A stretch of DNA of 64,000 bases, from positions 1,426,001-1,490,000 of the forward strand of contig JAFREQ010000030.1 of assembly GCA_025331565.1 (NCBI GenBank), in the 5' to 3' direction. The position numbers were made by a program, and so were the translations under genes. Of this stretch, positions 43,453-54,799 are shown piece by piece (positions within the stretch are counted from its first letter, which is position 1; the number at the start of each line of letters is the position of its first letter). The notes below the pieces were generated by a model. That model saw only the letters and a program-made list of their open reading frames with translations. It searched no databases and was not told the DNA's origin. Source of the DNA: Holacanthus passer. Lineage: Eukaryota > Chordata > Actinopteri > Pomacanthidae.

Positions 43453-45260
43453 ATGAAACTTTCATGAGGCACGGGGTTGGTGTGGGCAACCACAATGAAA
43501 ATGCAAAGATTGAACTTTTCTCCGGGACCGAGGGTGGGGTGATGAGAGAGCGGACAGCCGGGAGGCGTGTGGGTGAGGGGAGGAGGGGCAGGTGAGGGGC
43601 TGGGGGAGTCAAGGAGTGGAGATAGCCCCTGGATGTGGGGAGGGAAGAAGAAGAAAGGGTTTATCACTGGAATTCTAATCCCACTCTTCCTCTTCTCTTC
43701 CCACCCTCTTGTATTGTTTACACCCTTTCATCTCCTCCTGTCTTTATTCCCCATCGGCTTCATTTTTCATTTATTTCATCCCCTATCTCATTTGAACCTC
43801 CCACTCTATTATTTTCCATCTCCAACAATGCTGCGCCGTCCTCCCGGATGTGGTGGGCGCAGGAACGAGAACTCTGACCACAGGCTGGAGGAAGCGTTGG
43901 GAGACCGGGGCTGGGAGGTGGCAGATGTCTGGGTGGTACCTCAGAGGATATCTAAGTCCCCACAATGTCTTCCAGTCCTCTATTGTATCTGTACACACAC
44001 ACACACACACACATGCACACACACACAAGTGCACTGGCTCCACTGTTCTCCCTCTCCGCATCATCTTGTCTCCCTCTTCCAGGAAATGTGCGGTGCCGTG
44101 TTATGATCGATGGGTTGCGTTCAGAGACGGAGCAGCCTCCTCTGTTTGTTTGTCTCTGTTACGCATGGCTGCAGAATGACAGCTGGGACCAATGCATGGT
44201 TTTGAGTCTGTCTGGCACGAAGAGTTAGGCTCCTTTGGTTTAACTCGTCTTCTGTTCCAAACAAGGAAAGAGGGTTTCCGAGTGTCACGTGGCTCAGACA
44301 TGAACACCCTTTGGTAAACCATATTCACTCTGGGCACTTGAGGAATTTTGAATATTACACACCGCTGCTGGAATTTATGTTGTCCAAGCTTGATTATGCA
44401 GCAAAAGAAATCAGAGTGATGTTAGCTTTGCAAGCGTGTGTGTGTGTGTGTATCTAGGATGTTTGCCATCAGATGGAGAGTGTTTGAGGAGGAAAAGAAC
44501 GAGGGGCACGAGATGTGTGTTTAGCGTGTGTGAGGATATGAAGGCTTTAAATTATTGCTCATGTCTGTGCGTTCTGCCATCTCTTGTGTATACGTACAGT
44601 ACATGTTAATCCATGCTCTATGAGTGTGTGTGTGTGTGTGCTGCCAAAGCATCAAAACAGAGCAATCAGCAAAACACAAGGAGATGTGCTTTCGATCTGT
44701 AAGTCAAACTCAGGAAATGAAAGGGGTCTTATCAGAGTTCATCTGATAATAAATTCCACTTTTATGGCCCAAAAATGAAAGCATTTCCTGATTTTGACTG
44801 ATGATGATTCACTGATTCACTAATTACCATTATCTTAGCATGGTGCATTGTAAATGAACCAGAACTACACTGATAAACCCACACACTGCAAACACTGTAC
44901 ATGAACTAATCTAACAACATTTCCTGTGAATCTAGTTCAGAGGCAGTTTTTCTCTGCCAAATCTGTGACGCAGATTGATCAAAAAAAGACTTTTAATACC
45001 TGCCTCACTTGCACAAAAGTTTATTTTGATAGTCATCAGCATTTTGTTGTCAAAGCTGACAAACAAGAGGAGTAGGAGGGATGATAAAGTCTAAATTTTC
45101 AAGTTGTTATCTGAGTTGGTGTTAAAGCACAGATTTTTATGAAAAAGTGTTTTTTCTGCAACGTCCTTTGTAAATTATGACACCGATTAGACCAAATCTC
45201 ATCACAGGTTTTGTTTCACTCTTTTACTTTGGTTAAGGTTAGGTCTCAATCCGCAGTTAT
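43453..45260. other. Non-coding DNA with several CA/GT microsatellites
   Basis: Contains (AC)10 at 43993-44013, (AC)6 at 44016-44027, (GT)8 at 44436-44451 and (GT)8 at 44624-44640. At 43680-43840 the + strand is pyrimidine-rich. The 179-codon + frame at 43567-44106 runs through a G-rich, a pyrimidine-rich and an AC tract and is rejected as coding. From about 44780 the DNA is AT-rich. No gene recognised. Confidence 0.48.
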
Positions 45261-45261
45261 C

Positions 45262-45375
45262 TTAAAGCTACATTAATAGACTGTGGCCACCAGGAGGCAG
45301 CAGGATTTATGAACAAACCGGCAAACTCACTCCCGACATGCTATATTTCCCCTACAAGGTTGTTATGGTGAATTT
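45262..45375 (-). mobile_element. Dispersed repeat family A, terminal fragment
   Basis: TTAAAGCTACATTAATAGAC is followed by GTGGCCACCAGGAGGCAGCA and then GACATGCTATATTTCCCCTA, CAAGGTTGTTATGG. The terminus, the GCCAC-GG-GGCA word and the GACAT-TAT-GTT order align with the copies at 1600-1830 and 32960-33260. The fragment may run on to about 45550, but the family signal fades. Confidence 0.52.
45287..45300 (+). promoter_or_regulatory. CTCF-like motif inside repeat A
   Basis: CCACCAGGAGGCAG matches the CTCF core at 13 of 14 positions. It occupies the same place relative to the repeat terminus as the words at 1664 and 32988, and in the same orientation. Confidence 0.42.
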
Positions 45376-45865
45376 CAGTTCAGCCCAGTTAAAAATGATT
45401 TCATCTAGATTTTGTTGGGTTTTTTTGTTGTTGTGTGTCCTGCAGTACGATAACGCTGCTCATCAGTTTTCGATGAGAGGTCCTTTCACTTTGCCGACAA
45501 CCTAAACTGCTGCTGGAAGAAGAATGAGTACTGATGCAAGTAAACTGCCAATTTAAAACAACTCACACATTGATTTATAAATTCTCATTTAAATAAGATC
45601 CTTAGCAATTTTTTAATGATGAAACAGCACTGATATTAATATTAAACCTCTAAACATCAATGGTACACCCTGGTTTTTCTACGTTTGACTAATTAGACCT
45701 CTTCGAATTCACTGTCCACTTAGTTTTGGCAGAAGGATGAACAGAATAAATATGTATCAGGTAGCTGAAGTGCCTGGAGGAAAACACTGGCTGTTAGTAC
45801 AGAATAATTGTAAATGGATTAGTTTCTAATTCAGCATCAAAGGAAATGCTGCTCTGCCCTCCACC
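45376..45865. other. AT-leaning non-coding DNA
   Basis: Possible diverged continuation of the repeat to about 45550, then AT-rich unique sequence. No gene recognised. Confidence 0.42.
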
Positions 45866-45867
45866 TG

Positions 45868-45881
45868 TCACCAGGTGGCGC
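45868..45881 (+). promoter_or_regulatory. CTCF-like motif
   Basis: TCACCAGGTGGCGC matches the CTCF core at 13 of 14 positions, including the GGTGGCGC half that is often found in strong sites. It is not in a repeat I recognise. CACCTG just upstream also makes an E-box. Confidence 0.45.
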
Positions 45882-45884
45882 CTT

Positions 45885-48805
45885 CATGTTACTGCGATGG
45901 AAAGCTAATATAAACAAACTTTTTCATCACTTGGTCTGTATTTATTCACAGTAACAGAGAAACAACAGCGCCATCATGAGACCAAACAGGAAAACACAAT
46001 GTTACATCGCTCGAATTCTTTGATCCTAATGAGCTTTATGTTTTGATAATGTTTAAACTTAAACAAAAAATTCTGCTCATCAGATATTTGTTTGAGTCAG
46101 TCCAAATCAGACAAACACACACACATCGAATCCGAGTCATATAAACACACACTAAAGCACATTGTATGCACAATTGGTGCATCTAGCAGGTACAGTTAAC
46201 ATATAGATAGTTTACTGACGAATAAAGACTGCAAAAACACTCTAGGGTCAAGTTTGCACACATAGAGTGTTGGTTGAATCCGAACAAAGAGCTTTGTGAT
46301 ATTTTTCTCAAGTGCACGTTAACCTCCAAAAGAGGCTAAGTAGCCAGGATCAGGGCCAGTGGGGAATGTATATTAGGACTATTTAAATACCTGCAACCAG
46401 AATCACAACAAATGCTCCACAGCTACAGTAGGATTATCCTAATGCACCACCTCTGTCAACAGACTTGTGTTTTTATTGAATTATTTACAGGATTCTGGAT
46501 GAAGAACAGGACTTTGCATAAAGACCTTTGCAGCTGGAAATTATTTTAAAAAAATGCAAGTTAAAAAAAACAATAAAAAATGTATCAGGCCAACACAGAA
46601 CAAGCGAACCTGCAGCAGCCTCGCCGCACTGTCTCACCACCACCCGCGCCCGTGGAGACATCAAAGGCTTTCTCATCGCAGTGGGGAAAGTTTCGACACT
46701 GGTTCAAATTGTACAGCTGAGCACAGTTGTTGTATCATCATATCATCATCCTCATTAAACATACACGGAGAAATGCCGGCTGGCACGCAGGCTTCACACT
46801 GCTTTCATAGATAGATAATGTATGAACGGTACGACGCTCCAACTCAACACCCTGTATTATTAAGTATTCTCATAATGGAGCTGTATGCTACTACTTCTTT
46901 TTCGTATCTAGATATTTATCTTATTATATATGTGCACATTGATATACTGTATACTTATATTTCATGCATTTGTTTAAGCATGTGTGAATGCATACATTAT
47001 AATGACATGAGAACAGATGAGCACCCACACACAAATGCAGTTTCTACAATATGCTGTATAAATGAAACAATACGGATATAAATAGAAGTGACTGTTGGTC
47101 ATTGTCATCGTTCTCCCTGGTGCACAAGCCTGATGGTAAACAACATGTATTCGCATTCATTGAACATACCAGCAAATTAATGACCACAAGCATACTGTGA
47201 TTGCACCCATGAAACAGACATGCATGAGCCCCAGGATGCAGTCATAAGAACAGCAAGTACATATACATGCATAAACGCAAAAACGCAGACAGAATAAAAA
47301 ATACCTGCCTTTTTCTCGGACGCACACACCTGTATATACAAATAAATCCCTCCTCCCTTGGGACTCTCAGACATAAATACTTACACAGGTAGCGGAGTTG
47401 CCTGGGGTTTTCTCTGCACCTTTGTCTTAACCTTGATGTTCTCTCCAATTCCCACACATCTGCTTAACACGTGTAGCCCTGAGCATTCACTTCCGCCTGA
47501 CAAGAGAAAAAGGAGAGATGAGAGGAGAGGGAGAGAAGGATTGGGGGGGTATCAGGTGTCTCCAGAGGCTCTGATTGGCATTCAGAAGCACGGCTTCAGC
47601 TCAGTCCTCGTGCCCTGCATCCCTTAGAGGTGCAGCAGGCCTTCACAAGGTGTTGAGAAATGGACCAGAAGTCCTTCGATGTTCCTTACAGATACACTCG
47701 CTCCCTCTCTAACAGCAGTTTAATGGTTTTTCAGTGAGTGGCATGAATGATGAAGTGATTCTGGTTTAGTGTTGCATCAGGTTCACTCGAGTTAAGTTCA
47801 GTTTGGTTACAGATGGGAGCTTAAGTAGTGAAGTTAATTAGTTCAGCTCTTAATCCACTCAGTTGCTTACACTTTGAGATGGCACCAGCTTATGATCCTC
47901 AGTGTGTTTAAGGTCTTTAGTAGTTGCTTACTTTTTTTTAATTATTATTATTGTTTTGGTGTACACAATCACTCCTTCTCTTTCGCAACTTTCTTCAAAA
48001 TTTCCAACAATTACTGAATCCCCCCCCCAATAACTAGCATGTCAGGAAGTTCAAATCCAAATGAATGCAAAATGTGGCTGGATTTCATTCTGCGACACTG
48101 CTGGTGGAGAAATTTGAAAGATTGTTGCTGCACTTCCTGTCATGGTTGATGACCCTTTATCAGATGGGAAATGAACAGGCAACCTTTAGCGACAAAGTAC
48201 AAAGTAAATACGATGCTTGTTTTCGTAACCTATTTTTTCTGTGATGGAAAGTTAGCTTTTTTTTTCTCATTTGTACATCAAATAGACGATTAGATCCAGT
48301 TTTAGAAATCATTATATTGGAGTCACAGAGCTAAACATCTGATATTGCACCAAATAAACATTGTTGATCTTTGAGAAGCTCCTCAAAGACTCACATCTTG
48401 TGCCTGTCCGTTGAAACTTTTTCCCAAGTTGTGACTGTATTTCCTTATTCAGGTACATGTAGCGAGAAGTAATTGATGTCCTTGCTCTTTTTGTAAAAGC
48501 AAAGTACATTATTATGTATATGAATATAAAATATTGGGCCGAACAACACGTAATAATATAACTGATAGTACAATCTCTCATTTTGGTTCATGTTGTACAA
48601 ATTGTGCAAGGAGATATGTCATTTCTTGCCATTATCTATGTTTGGATTTGGGGAAAGAGACCAGAAGGTTACAAGAGTTCTCATGGATTCTTGAAATACC
48701 TTCAGAACAATGTAGAGTTTTTTTTAAACAACCCTCTGAGTTTCTTAAAAAATGATGGGCATTTATTTTCTGGCACATCGAGTGCCAGTTCGGTGGTAGA
48801 TGATT
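45885..48805. other. Non-coding DNA, mostly AT-rich
   Basis: No gene recognised. Weak family words shared with 35700-35815 occur near 46205-46265. A CpG-containing patch lies at 46600-46660. Other features are TCATCA repeats at 46736-46753, C8 near 48020, G7 near 47544 and a T-rich run near 48257. Frames near 46485-46814 and 47177-47627 on opposite strands overlap and lack domains. Confidence 0.45.
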
Positions 48806-48810
48806 GACTT

Positions 48811-48818
48811 TGACGTCA
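48811..48818. promoter_or_regulatory. Perfect CRE palindrome
   Basis: TGACGTCA, the full CREB/ATF site, within TTTGACGTCAGCGTCCGTG. The GCGTCCGTGTCCCG following it is CpG-containing. An isolated 8-mer of this kind is expected about once per 64 kb by chance, so weight is limited. Confidence 0.35.
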
Positions 48819-48819
48819 G

Positions 48820-49890
48820 CGTCCGTGTCCCGTACTAAAACCTTAGCGCTTTGAATATTAGTTGCTAAACGGTGCTTAGAGAGATATTTATTTCATCCCT
48901 GGAAGACATCACAGACCTTAAGAAGCAAACAAGAAGGGCAAACACTTCTTTTATTTCATTGCACAGACAGAGAGAAGAATCAGAAGGAAATATCTTTGGT
49001 TACAGGAAGAACAAACCCTGAATACTTCTGCCACTGTATATATGTGTGTGTGTGTGTATGTGTGTGTATGGAGGGGGTGTTATTGCTGAGGGCAGAAAAT
49101 CAAAGGGAAGAGAAAACAATACAGGCTATTCTCTCCATTCTCTCCCTTGGTGGTTCTCAGAGACCGGCTTCTCTGCAGAGATGCGCCGCCTTCTCCTAAT
49201 ATCTTCTCCCTCATTTGCTGTTTTTTTCCCCCCATCTCTCTATATTCTCTCCTGTATTTTTCCCTCTGCGTTGTATGGACCATGTTTGCACAGTTGTCTC
49301 CTCTGTCTGTGTATCCCTGGCTGTCTCACACTCGGTCCCCCCGGAGAGGCCGACTGAAGCTGTCTCCGCTTACTCAGGGCTTTGCAGCATGTAAGAGAAG
49401 GCTGTTTGCGCCTGTAACTTAAAACGGTGCCTAAAGTGAAAGGAATTAATAGTGACATGCTCCCAACACACACACACACACACAGATTGGTAAACACACA
49501 CACACACATCCACAAGTCATTTAGAGGATGCACATTCAAGTCATGCCCCCCTTGTAACATCACGTCCTGGGATAGATGTTCCTGCTCTCAAACCACTTCA
49601 GCCCAACTCCCAGCTCGGATAAACACTGCTTGTCATCTTATAAAACATCCTCTATTCCTCCCTGTTTCCCGTCTGACTTTGACTGAGTCCTCGCTCCATC
49701 ATTCTAGCACTCCATCAGCATGATGTGACTTTTAAAAGAAGAGGAAGGGGGGGGGGGCTCCTCATGGACAGACTGGTTCCTGTCCAACCATTTGTGGCTT
49801 CCATTAGCCCGGCCCATGCAGCCTCACTGGTTTCACACTACATTTCCCTTCATTCACTTTAACACTCCATTGGGTCTCAAAAAGAAAAGG
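48820..49890. other. Non-coding DNA with GT/CA microsatellites
   Basis: Imperfect (GT)n at 49043-49070, (CA)n at 49466-49484 and 49494-49508, and G11 at 49747-49757. Four frames on both strands overlap between 48996 and 49723, all low-complexity or Ser/Pro/Leu-rich, and are rejected as coding. Nothing else recognised. Confidence 0.48.
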
Positions 49891-50130
49891 GGGTGGGGTG
49901 TAATTGCATTTTGAGCGATGTTTGTGTCATTACCTTGCTTCAAAGTCAGCGACAACAACAACAACAATTTGGCGACGCGCGCTCAGCCTGCCTTAAAAGT
50001 CGCAGCTGGCAATTTGGAGCGGAGATGGTCTCAACCGAAAAATGAAGGCTGCGGGTTACAGGAGTCACTTTCAGCCGCGCTTAATACTAATCACACATCC
50101 TGTCGAGTGGATTAGAGATGAATTGGAATT
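49890..50130. promoter_or_regulatory. Candidate conserved non-coding element, CpG-containing
   Basis: GGTGTAATTGCATTTTGAGC, a short (ACA)n patch, then GGCGACGCGCGCTCAGCCTG, CGCGCTTAATACTAATCAC and GTGGATTAGAGATGAATTG. CpG-rich words combined with TAATACTAATC homeodomain words in unique DNA suggest an enhancer. Inference only. Confidence 0.36.
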
Positions 50131-50134
50131 TGAA

Positions 50135-51125
50135 TTCTTTTTTGGGGTAAAGAAATAAAAATGATATTGAGTCGATTTTTTCCATTTTTCGTAACATTAT
50201 AAAACCTCTGACTGACATTTGAGAGCTGGTGTGCTGATAAGTTCTGTTAATGACTTGAGCACTTCAGGGTCCTGTGCGGCCTACAAACCATGATCCAAGT
50301 GCTATATCCCCCTTTTTCATCAAACCCACATCACAGTGATTCCAATGCGATGTTACATTTCATTCATGTTATAGACTCTCCTCCTGTAGAAAGGAGGAGG
50401 GTCTGGCATTAACTGCCTCTCTTACAGTTTGTGTTTGTTGTGCTACTTATGGTGACGGCAATTGACCAGACTGTCAAACTTACCTCAGTGGATAGTCATG
50501 TGACCTCAGCACTCTGTACGTTAATCTGTGATTCTGATGTGAGGGAGGTTCTTTCGCTCAAAAATGATGACTACAATTTTCATTTCTTCTTTTCAATAAT
50601 TCCAATTTTGACCAAACACGTGTACAAGTTGCAACAAACAAAACGGGATTTATATACTCATTTCAGTTTGACTTTAAAGTGCTGACTTTAAAGTTTACCT
50701 GACAATGTCGCAGTGGGTGTTTCACAGCAAATGAGACAAGATTAACTAATAACTCAAGGCTAAATCACACAAAACCCACAGACATTTCACTATTTGAAGA
50801 TGGCACGATTGCTGTTTAATCAGCAACATTTTAGATTTATGTTTCTCAGTTTGTGATCTTCAGTTTAGTCCACAGTGCCGTTCAGTGCATCAGGACTCTT
50901 CCGAAGAGGAAACAAGTTTTTCTCAGTTATTACAGTTGTTTCTTTCACTCCTTTATAGGCTACATGATGTGTTGATTGCACTTGAATAGGCTATTTCATG
51001 TGACAGCAGAATGCTTTTAATCTGTTCTACTTGAATGCTACTTGAATGCCGTGATTGTTATCATTTGGCTTGTTGTTACAATTTTGATCTGAGCTTATTC
51101 TACTACCGCTCCTATTATGGATGCC
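50135..51125. other. Non-coding DNA
   Basis: Contains the hairpin described at 50373-50404. The 84-codon + frame at 50431 has no recognisable domain. The right part is AT-rich. ACTTGAATGCTACTTGAATGCC near 51028 is a short direct duplication. Confidence 0.45.
50373..50404. repeat. Strong 13-bp hairpin with 6-nt loop
   Basis: AGACTCTCCTCCT (50373-50385) pairs with AGGAGGAGGGTCT (50392-50404), 12 Watson-Crick pairs plus one T.G, around the loop GTAGAA. Both DNA and RNA forms would be stable. No promoter or RNA family is recognised, so it may simply be a repeat remnant. Confidence 0.6.
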
Positions 51126-51129
51126 TCTG

Positions 51130-51440
51130 ATGTTACAATGTGATTTCCCTTTGGCATGATGTGATGCACAACATTTTAATGGCTGTGTCAAAGCTCGACT
51201 TCATTTATAAGCCAGGCAGACTGCAACAGTTGCACGAACACAGCTGTTGTTTGCTTATGGTGACAAAGGCTTGCAAGTGCAAATTGTTCCTCAGTCTCAG
51301 ATTCGGAAAAGATAATAAAATTACGTGCTCAATTTCTACTCCAAAAAGCTGCGAAGCGCTGACCAGAAATAGACTGTTGTCTGTCAGATTAATGAGGGAG
51401 TCATTTGCCAAGGCGAGAGATGCTCAGCTGGACTGACTCA
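51130..51440. promoter_or_regulatory. Strong candidate conserved non-coding element
   Basis: Unique block: GATGTTACAATGTGATTTCC, CACAACATTTTAATGGCTG, CGACTTCATTTATAAGCC, AAAGATAATAAAATTACGTG, GTCAGATTAATGAGGGAGTC and GGACTGACTCATC. It has balanced composition with dense homeodomain and AP-1-like words. Overlapping frames on opposite strands (98 and 68 codons) lack domains. Confidence 0.4.
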
Positions 51441-51441
51441 T

Positions 51442-52738
51442 CAAATAACCATATTCCAACCCAAAACACAGCTTTGGTTCAACCTGCCAAAAAGTCAAGA
51501 ATCATCTTATGCTTTTTGTGTCCTCCGCTGCCAAGTTGTGCAGACTGGCATCCTGCAGAAACGACCTGGCACTCGTCCTCGTGTCCGTGAGTTCTTACCG
51601 CGTTGTCATGTATGTGCCCCGGTCTGCAACATTCATGCACCAGCACATGTGTGCACGCTTTTACTGTTTGAGCGTGTTTTTTGCTGTGCTGTGCTATGCT
51701 AATCTGCTCAGACAATAGGACCAGCCGTGTCCAGAGGCTATGGGCTAAGGACAGAAGGACCTTGACAGCGCTGAATCTGTGAGAGTGTAAGGATGCCTCC
51801 ACCCACACTGACTAGTTGGCCGGCCTCTCTCCCCGCGTGACTGTCAAGACAATTATGATTGCGCCCGTAGCGTAGAATTAGAAAAAAAAAAAAAAGCTTG
51901 GGGGAGACAACTGCCTGAAATGTAGACAACCATCTAATGTGCAGTCTCAGAAACACATTTTAGCATCGACGGGAGGTGAGTCAAATTTCTACACTGAAAT
52001 GAAAAGGCTGAGATAAAATGAGAGACGGGCGAGCTTAATTGAGTGACAGGACGGAGAACAAGATAGCAGCATGACAGTAGCACGGAGATAGCGGAGGGGG
52101 AGATAAAAGGAGAGAGGGAGAGAGAGAGAGCTGGAGAGATATGGGCAGGCAGCCAGTGGTGGCTCTGGAGGGAAGCCGGGACTGCTGGCGGTTGAACAGC
52201 ACGTCAAGCAGCTGGTCAGTCCGCGTCATTTGCTATATTGGCCTTAAAGCACTGCTGAGATGAAAGCCTTCCACAACCCACACACACACACTCACATGCC
52301 ATCCTCTGAGCACATGCACCTGCACTCCTGTGGCTAAAAGGCAACTACAATTATCGCATAATAGATCTTTGCCCCGGCGCTGGAGCCGAGCCACCTGGAT
52401 ATCAGATGAACTGAACTTCTTCTTCTCGAGGCGTGCGTAAGCGCCTGAGAAGGAAAAGAGAGTGAAAGAGGGAGATAGGGCAGCAAAACATACATACATT
52501 TGTAGGGTCAGTCCAATATCAGGAGTCCATGTGGAGCAGAAATCGCGTGCATCAACTATAATAGGTCTCATTCATCACAATGCTCACCGAGGAAGACCGA
52601 GCTCATGCATACGGCACTCGCTGCCAAAGACGTATTGCCTGTTGTCAATGTGAGGGGCACTTCACAGATTAGATTCATCACTGACCTCATCAAGTCCACA
52701 AAGAAAACAAATTGGTCGAAAATGTACAATGTTTGTCA
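51442..52738. other. Non-coding DNA with possible regulatory islands
   Basis: A14 run at 51882-51895 and a GA-rich tract at 52093-52140. 51960-52060 (GCGAGCTTAATTGAGTGAC) and 52330-52480 (AACTACAATTATCGCATAATAG, CCCGGCGCTGGAGCCGAGCC) are unique, weak regulatory candidates. Numerous overlapping chance frames on both strands. No gene recognised. Confidence 0.42.
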
Positions 52739-52739
52739 T

Positions 52740-53030
52740 TAGTTGACATGTGGCCTATTTTCCTCCCCCTCTTGTCACTCCCTAATTTGAAGCATTGACG
52801 CCGCGGGCCGCCAGTGCAAAGAAATGCAGCAGCGCCGCTCCGCCGAGAGCGCGCGCTGACTTGTATCTAGACAAACAAATCGATAAGCAGTCCACTCTGT
52901 TCCATTATCGGGCGGAAAAGTTAACCACCAGCACCAACAGCGGGAGCACAGCAGCGGCGGAGAGTCGTGACGGGGAGGAGGAGGAGGAGGAACAAAACAA
53001 TATGAATTCCAAATTCATTTGAGAGCAAAA
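52740..53030. promoter_or_regulatory. CpG-dense block, candidate promoter/enhancer
   Basis: This is the most CpG-dense stretch of the window. GACGCCGCGGGCCGCC and AGCGCCGCTCCGCCGAGAGC with GCGCGCTG are followed by CAAATCGATAAGCAG, CCATTATCGGGCGG and a (GGA)6 run at 52974-52991. The flanks are AT-rich. The 75-codon + frame is Ala/Ser/Glu-rich through low-complexity DNA and is not convincing. A small CpG island or CNE is possible. Confidence 0.38.
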
Positions 53031-53031
53031 C

Positions 53032-53530
53032 ACTTACACTGGCATCTTATTGATTGAGGACAAGTTGGGTGGAAACTATTAGTGTTTTAATGCTGAATTC
53101 AGCAGGGCTTTCTCTGCAGTGCCACCACTACCTCTGCCAAAAACATCAGATGTGGCATTAAAGGTTGACCTTAGTTTCATCTGTAGTTTTACTCCAAACT
53201 TCTGATGAAACTTTGAAAATGTATGTGATGTTTCTCTCTTGTGTTGTTGTCATCTCCAAGGTTGTGCTTACTGTAAATATCAAGAGGTAAGATTTGTCTT
53301 TCAGGCCATCTGTTGTACATTTTACATTTTCGCATTTGATTTCATAGGACCGCCCATGAATGCAACATTTATCCTGTCACTCCATGACAACAAATTTTAA
53401 TACCTCGTTTCCTTAAAGGTACAAAAAGTTCTTACTGTTGCATAAAGAAAAAAAAGCTGCCTGTAATATTCAAATTGAAAAACTTCAAAATTTGAATAAA
53501 ACTGTGTGCTATGATCTAAGTGAGGTAAGT
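53032..53530. other. AT-leaning non-coding DNA, nothing recognised
   Basis: No frame, repeat family or motif cluster that I can support. AAAGGTACAAAAAGTTCTTACTG near 53417 resembles a MITE-end word, but no partner was found. Confidence 0.45.
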
Positions 53531-53531
53531 G

Positions 53532-54060
53532 TGGTGTCGCAGCCTCTGTAGCAGAGGTCACTGCTAATCAGCCAAACCAGCAGGGGCATATAATCTCTCT
53601 CACCTACGCAGCTGAAAGTTGGGCTGCTCTGAGGGCTTCTGTAGCTGGCACATATATTTCCCAGGCTCTCTCTCCCTAATTACCTGCCTCCTTTCCTTCT
53701 CTCTCGCTTTGTCTTTTTTTTCTAAACACACTCTCTGCTCCTCTCAAATCAACGCTGCTGTTACTATTTTTACCAATCTAACAAGGTTGCTTGGTCACAG
53801 AGGACTGTGGGGAGCAGCGAAGGAAGGAAATGTTCGCCGAGATCGAAGATGCAGACATGCTACTTCGCTTATGCCTGCCCTCAGAGTAAAGGGCCCCGGG
53901 GCCGAAAGCTCGAGCCCCCCCGAGATGGAGAAAAAGAAGACGGAGTGGGTGCAAGAGCTGCTGCGGCGGCGGCTGTCCAGGCGATGGTTAGACAAACTCG
54001 TAACCTTGAAGACAGATGAAAAGAATCAGCCTGGAGCTGAGCGAATATGAAGACAATCAG
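53532..54060. other. Non-coding DNA with a CpG-rich core and a chance frame
   Basis: The + frame of 143 codons (53619-54050) starts in a pyrimidine-rich stretch. Its last 40 codons (EMEKKKTEWVQELLRRRL followed by SRRWLDKL) look more protein-like. I recognise no domain, and a second + frame runs through the same CpG-containing DNA. Regulatory DNA or an unrecognised exon cannot be told apart here. Confidence 0.3.
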
Positions 54061-54061
54061 G

Positions 54062-54795
54062 GTTTAAATCAGGGTTATGTGGTGTCGTTTGGGGGAAGAA
54101 AAAAAGTGAAACCTTTGAAAAGTCAAAAAGGAAAAAGACTTTGATGTTGTGAATAAAGTGGAACTACTGAGTAGCTGTTTGAACCGGTCTCACCCTCTCA
54201 CCATGTTAACTTTGAGCGGAAGCAGGAGTTGATCTAATGATTGTTTTGGATTTGTGTCATCCTTCTATGAATTTATATTACCTTTTACCGTCCAAGAGAG
54301 GTGGGCTGGGAGTTTCCCTGTTGCTAGGCTAACTCATATTTAATGGACAGATAAGGTGAGATGAGAGTGTATTGATCTTACTCTCGACAAGAAATGTGTA
54401 TTTCCCAAAATGTTCTGTTAATGCAATATACATGCAGAAGCCAAACAAAATACAAGAATATATACACTATATATTTTGCCATTCAGTACAACAACCAACA
54501 ACAACCTACAATATAAATAAAATTGTAAAGCCTTTAGTTTTTTGTTGAGACTGTGTTAGATATGACTGTTAGGGGGTTTGCTTTTGGACCTCTACTGACT
54601 GGGTCTGAAACCCTTGTATGTGCCCTGTCGCCCTCCAAATTCCCATTAAGTCCAGTTCAACTTCTGCTCCTATGCTGGAAAAATACTTAATTTAAATTAG
54701 GTTTTGGCAAAATGATTAAAAGCAACTTTATTTAAGAATGTGCACAATGTGAAAACAGTATATAAACTGAAATAATAAAGTTGTTAAAAACAGTT
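54062..54795. other. AT-rich non-coding DNA
   Basis: No gene recognised. Sequence is AT-rich from about 54400 with stops in all frames. GGTCTGAAACCCTTGTATGTG near 54602 has no assignment. Confidence 0.48.
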
Positions 54796-54799
54796 TTTT

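Noticed and set aside
43083..44106. 194-codon minus-strand and 179-codon plus-strand frames
   Set aside because: Both run through purine/pyrimidine-rich tracts and an AC microsatellite. The translations are Pro/Ser/Leu- or Gly/His/Thr-rich without any domain, and they overlap each other.
48811..48818. Promoter call from the TGACGTCA site
   Set aside because: A single 8-mer is expected by chance in a window this size. Listed only as a motif, not as a promoter.
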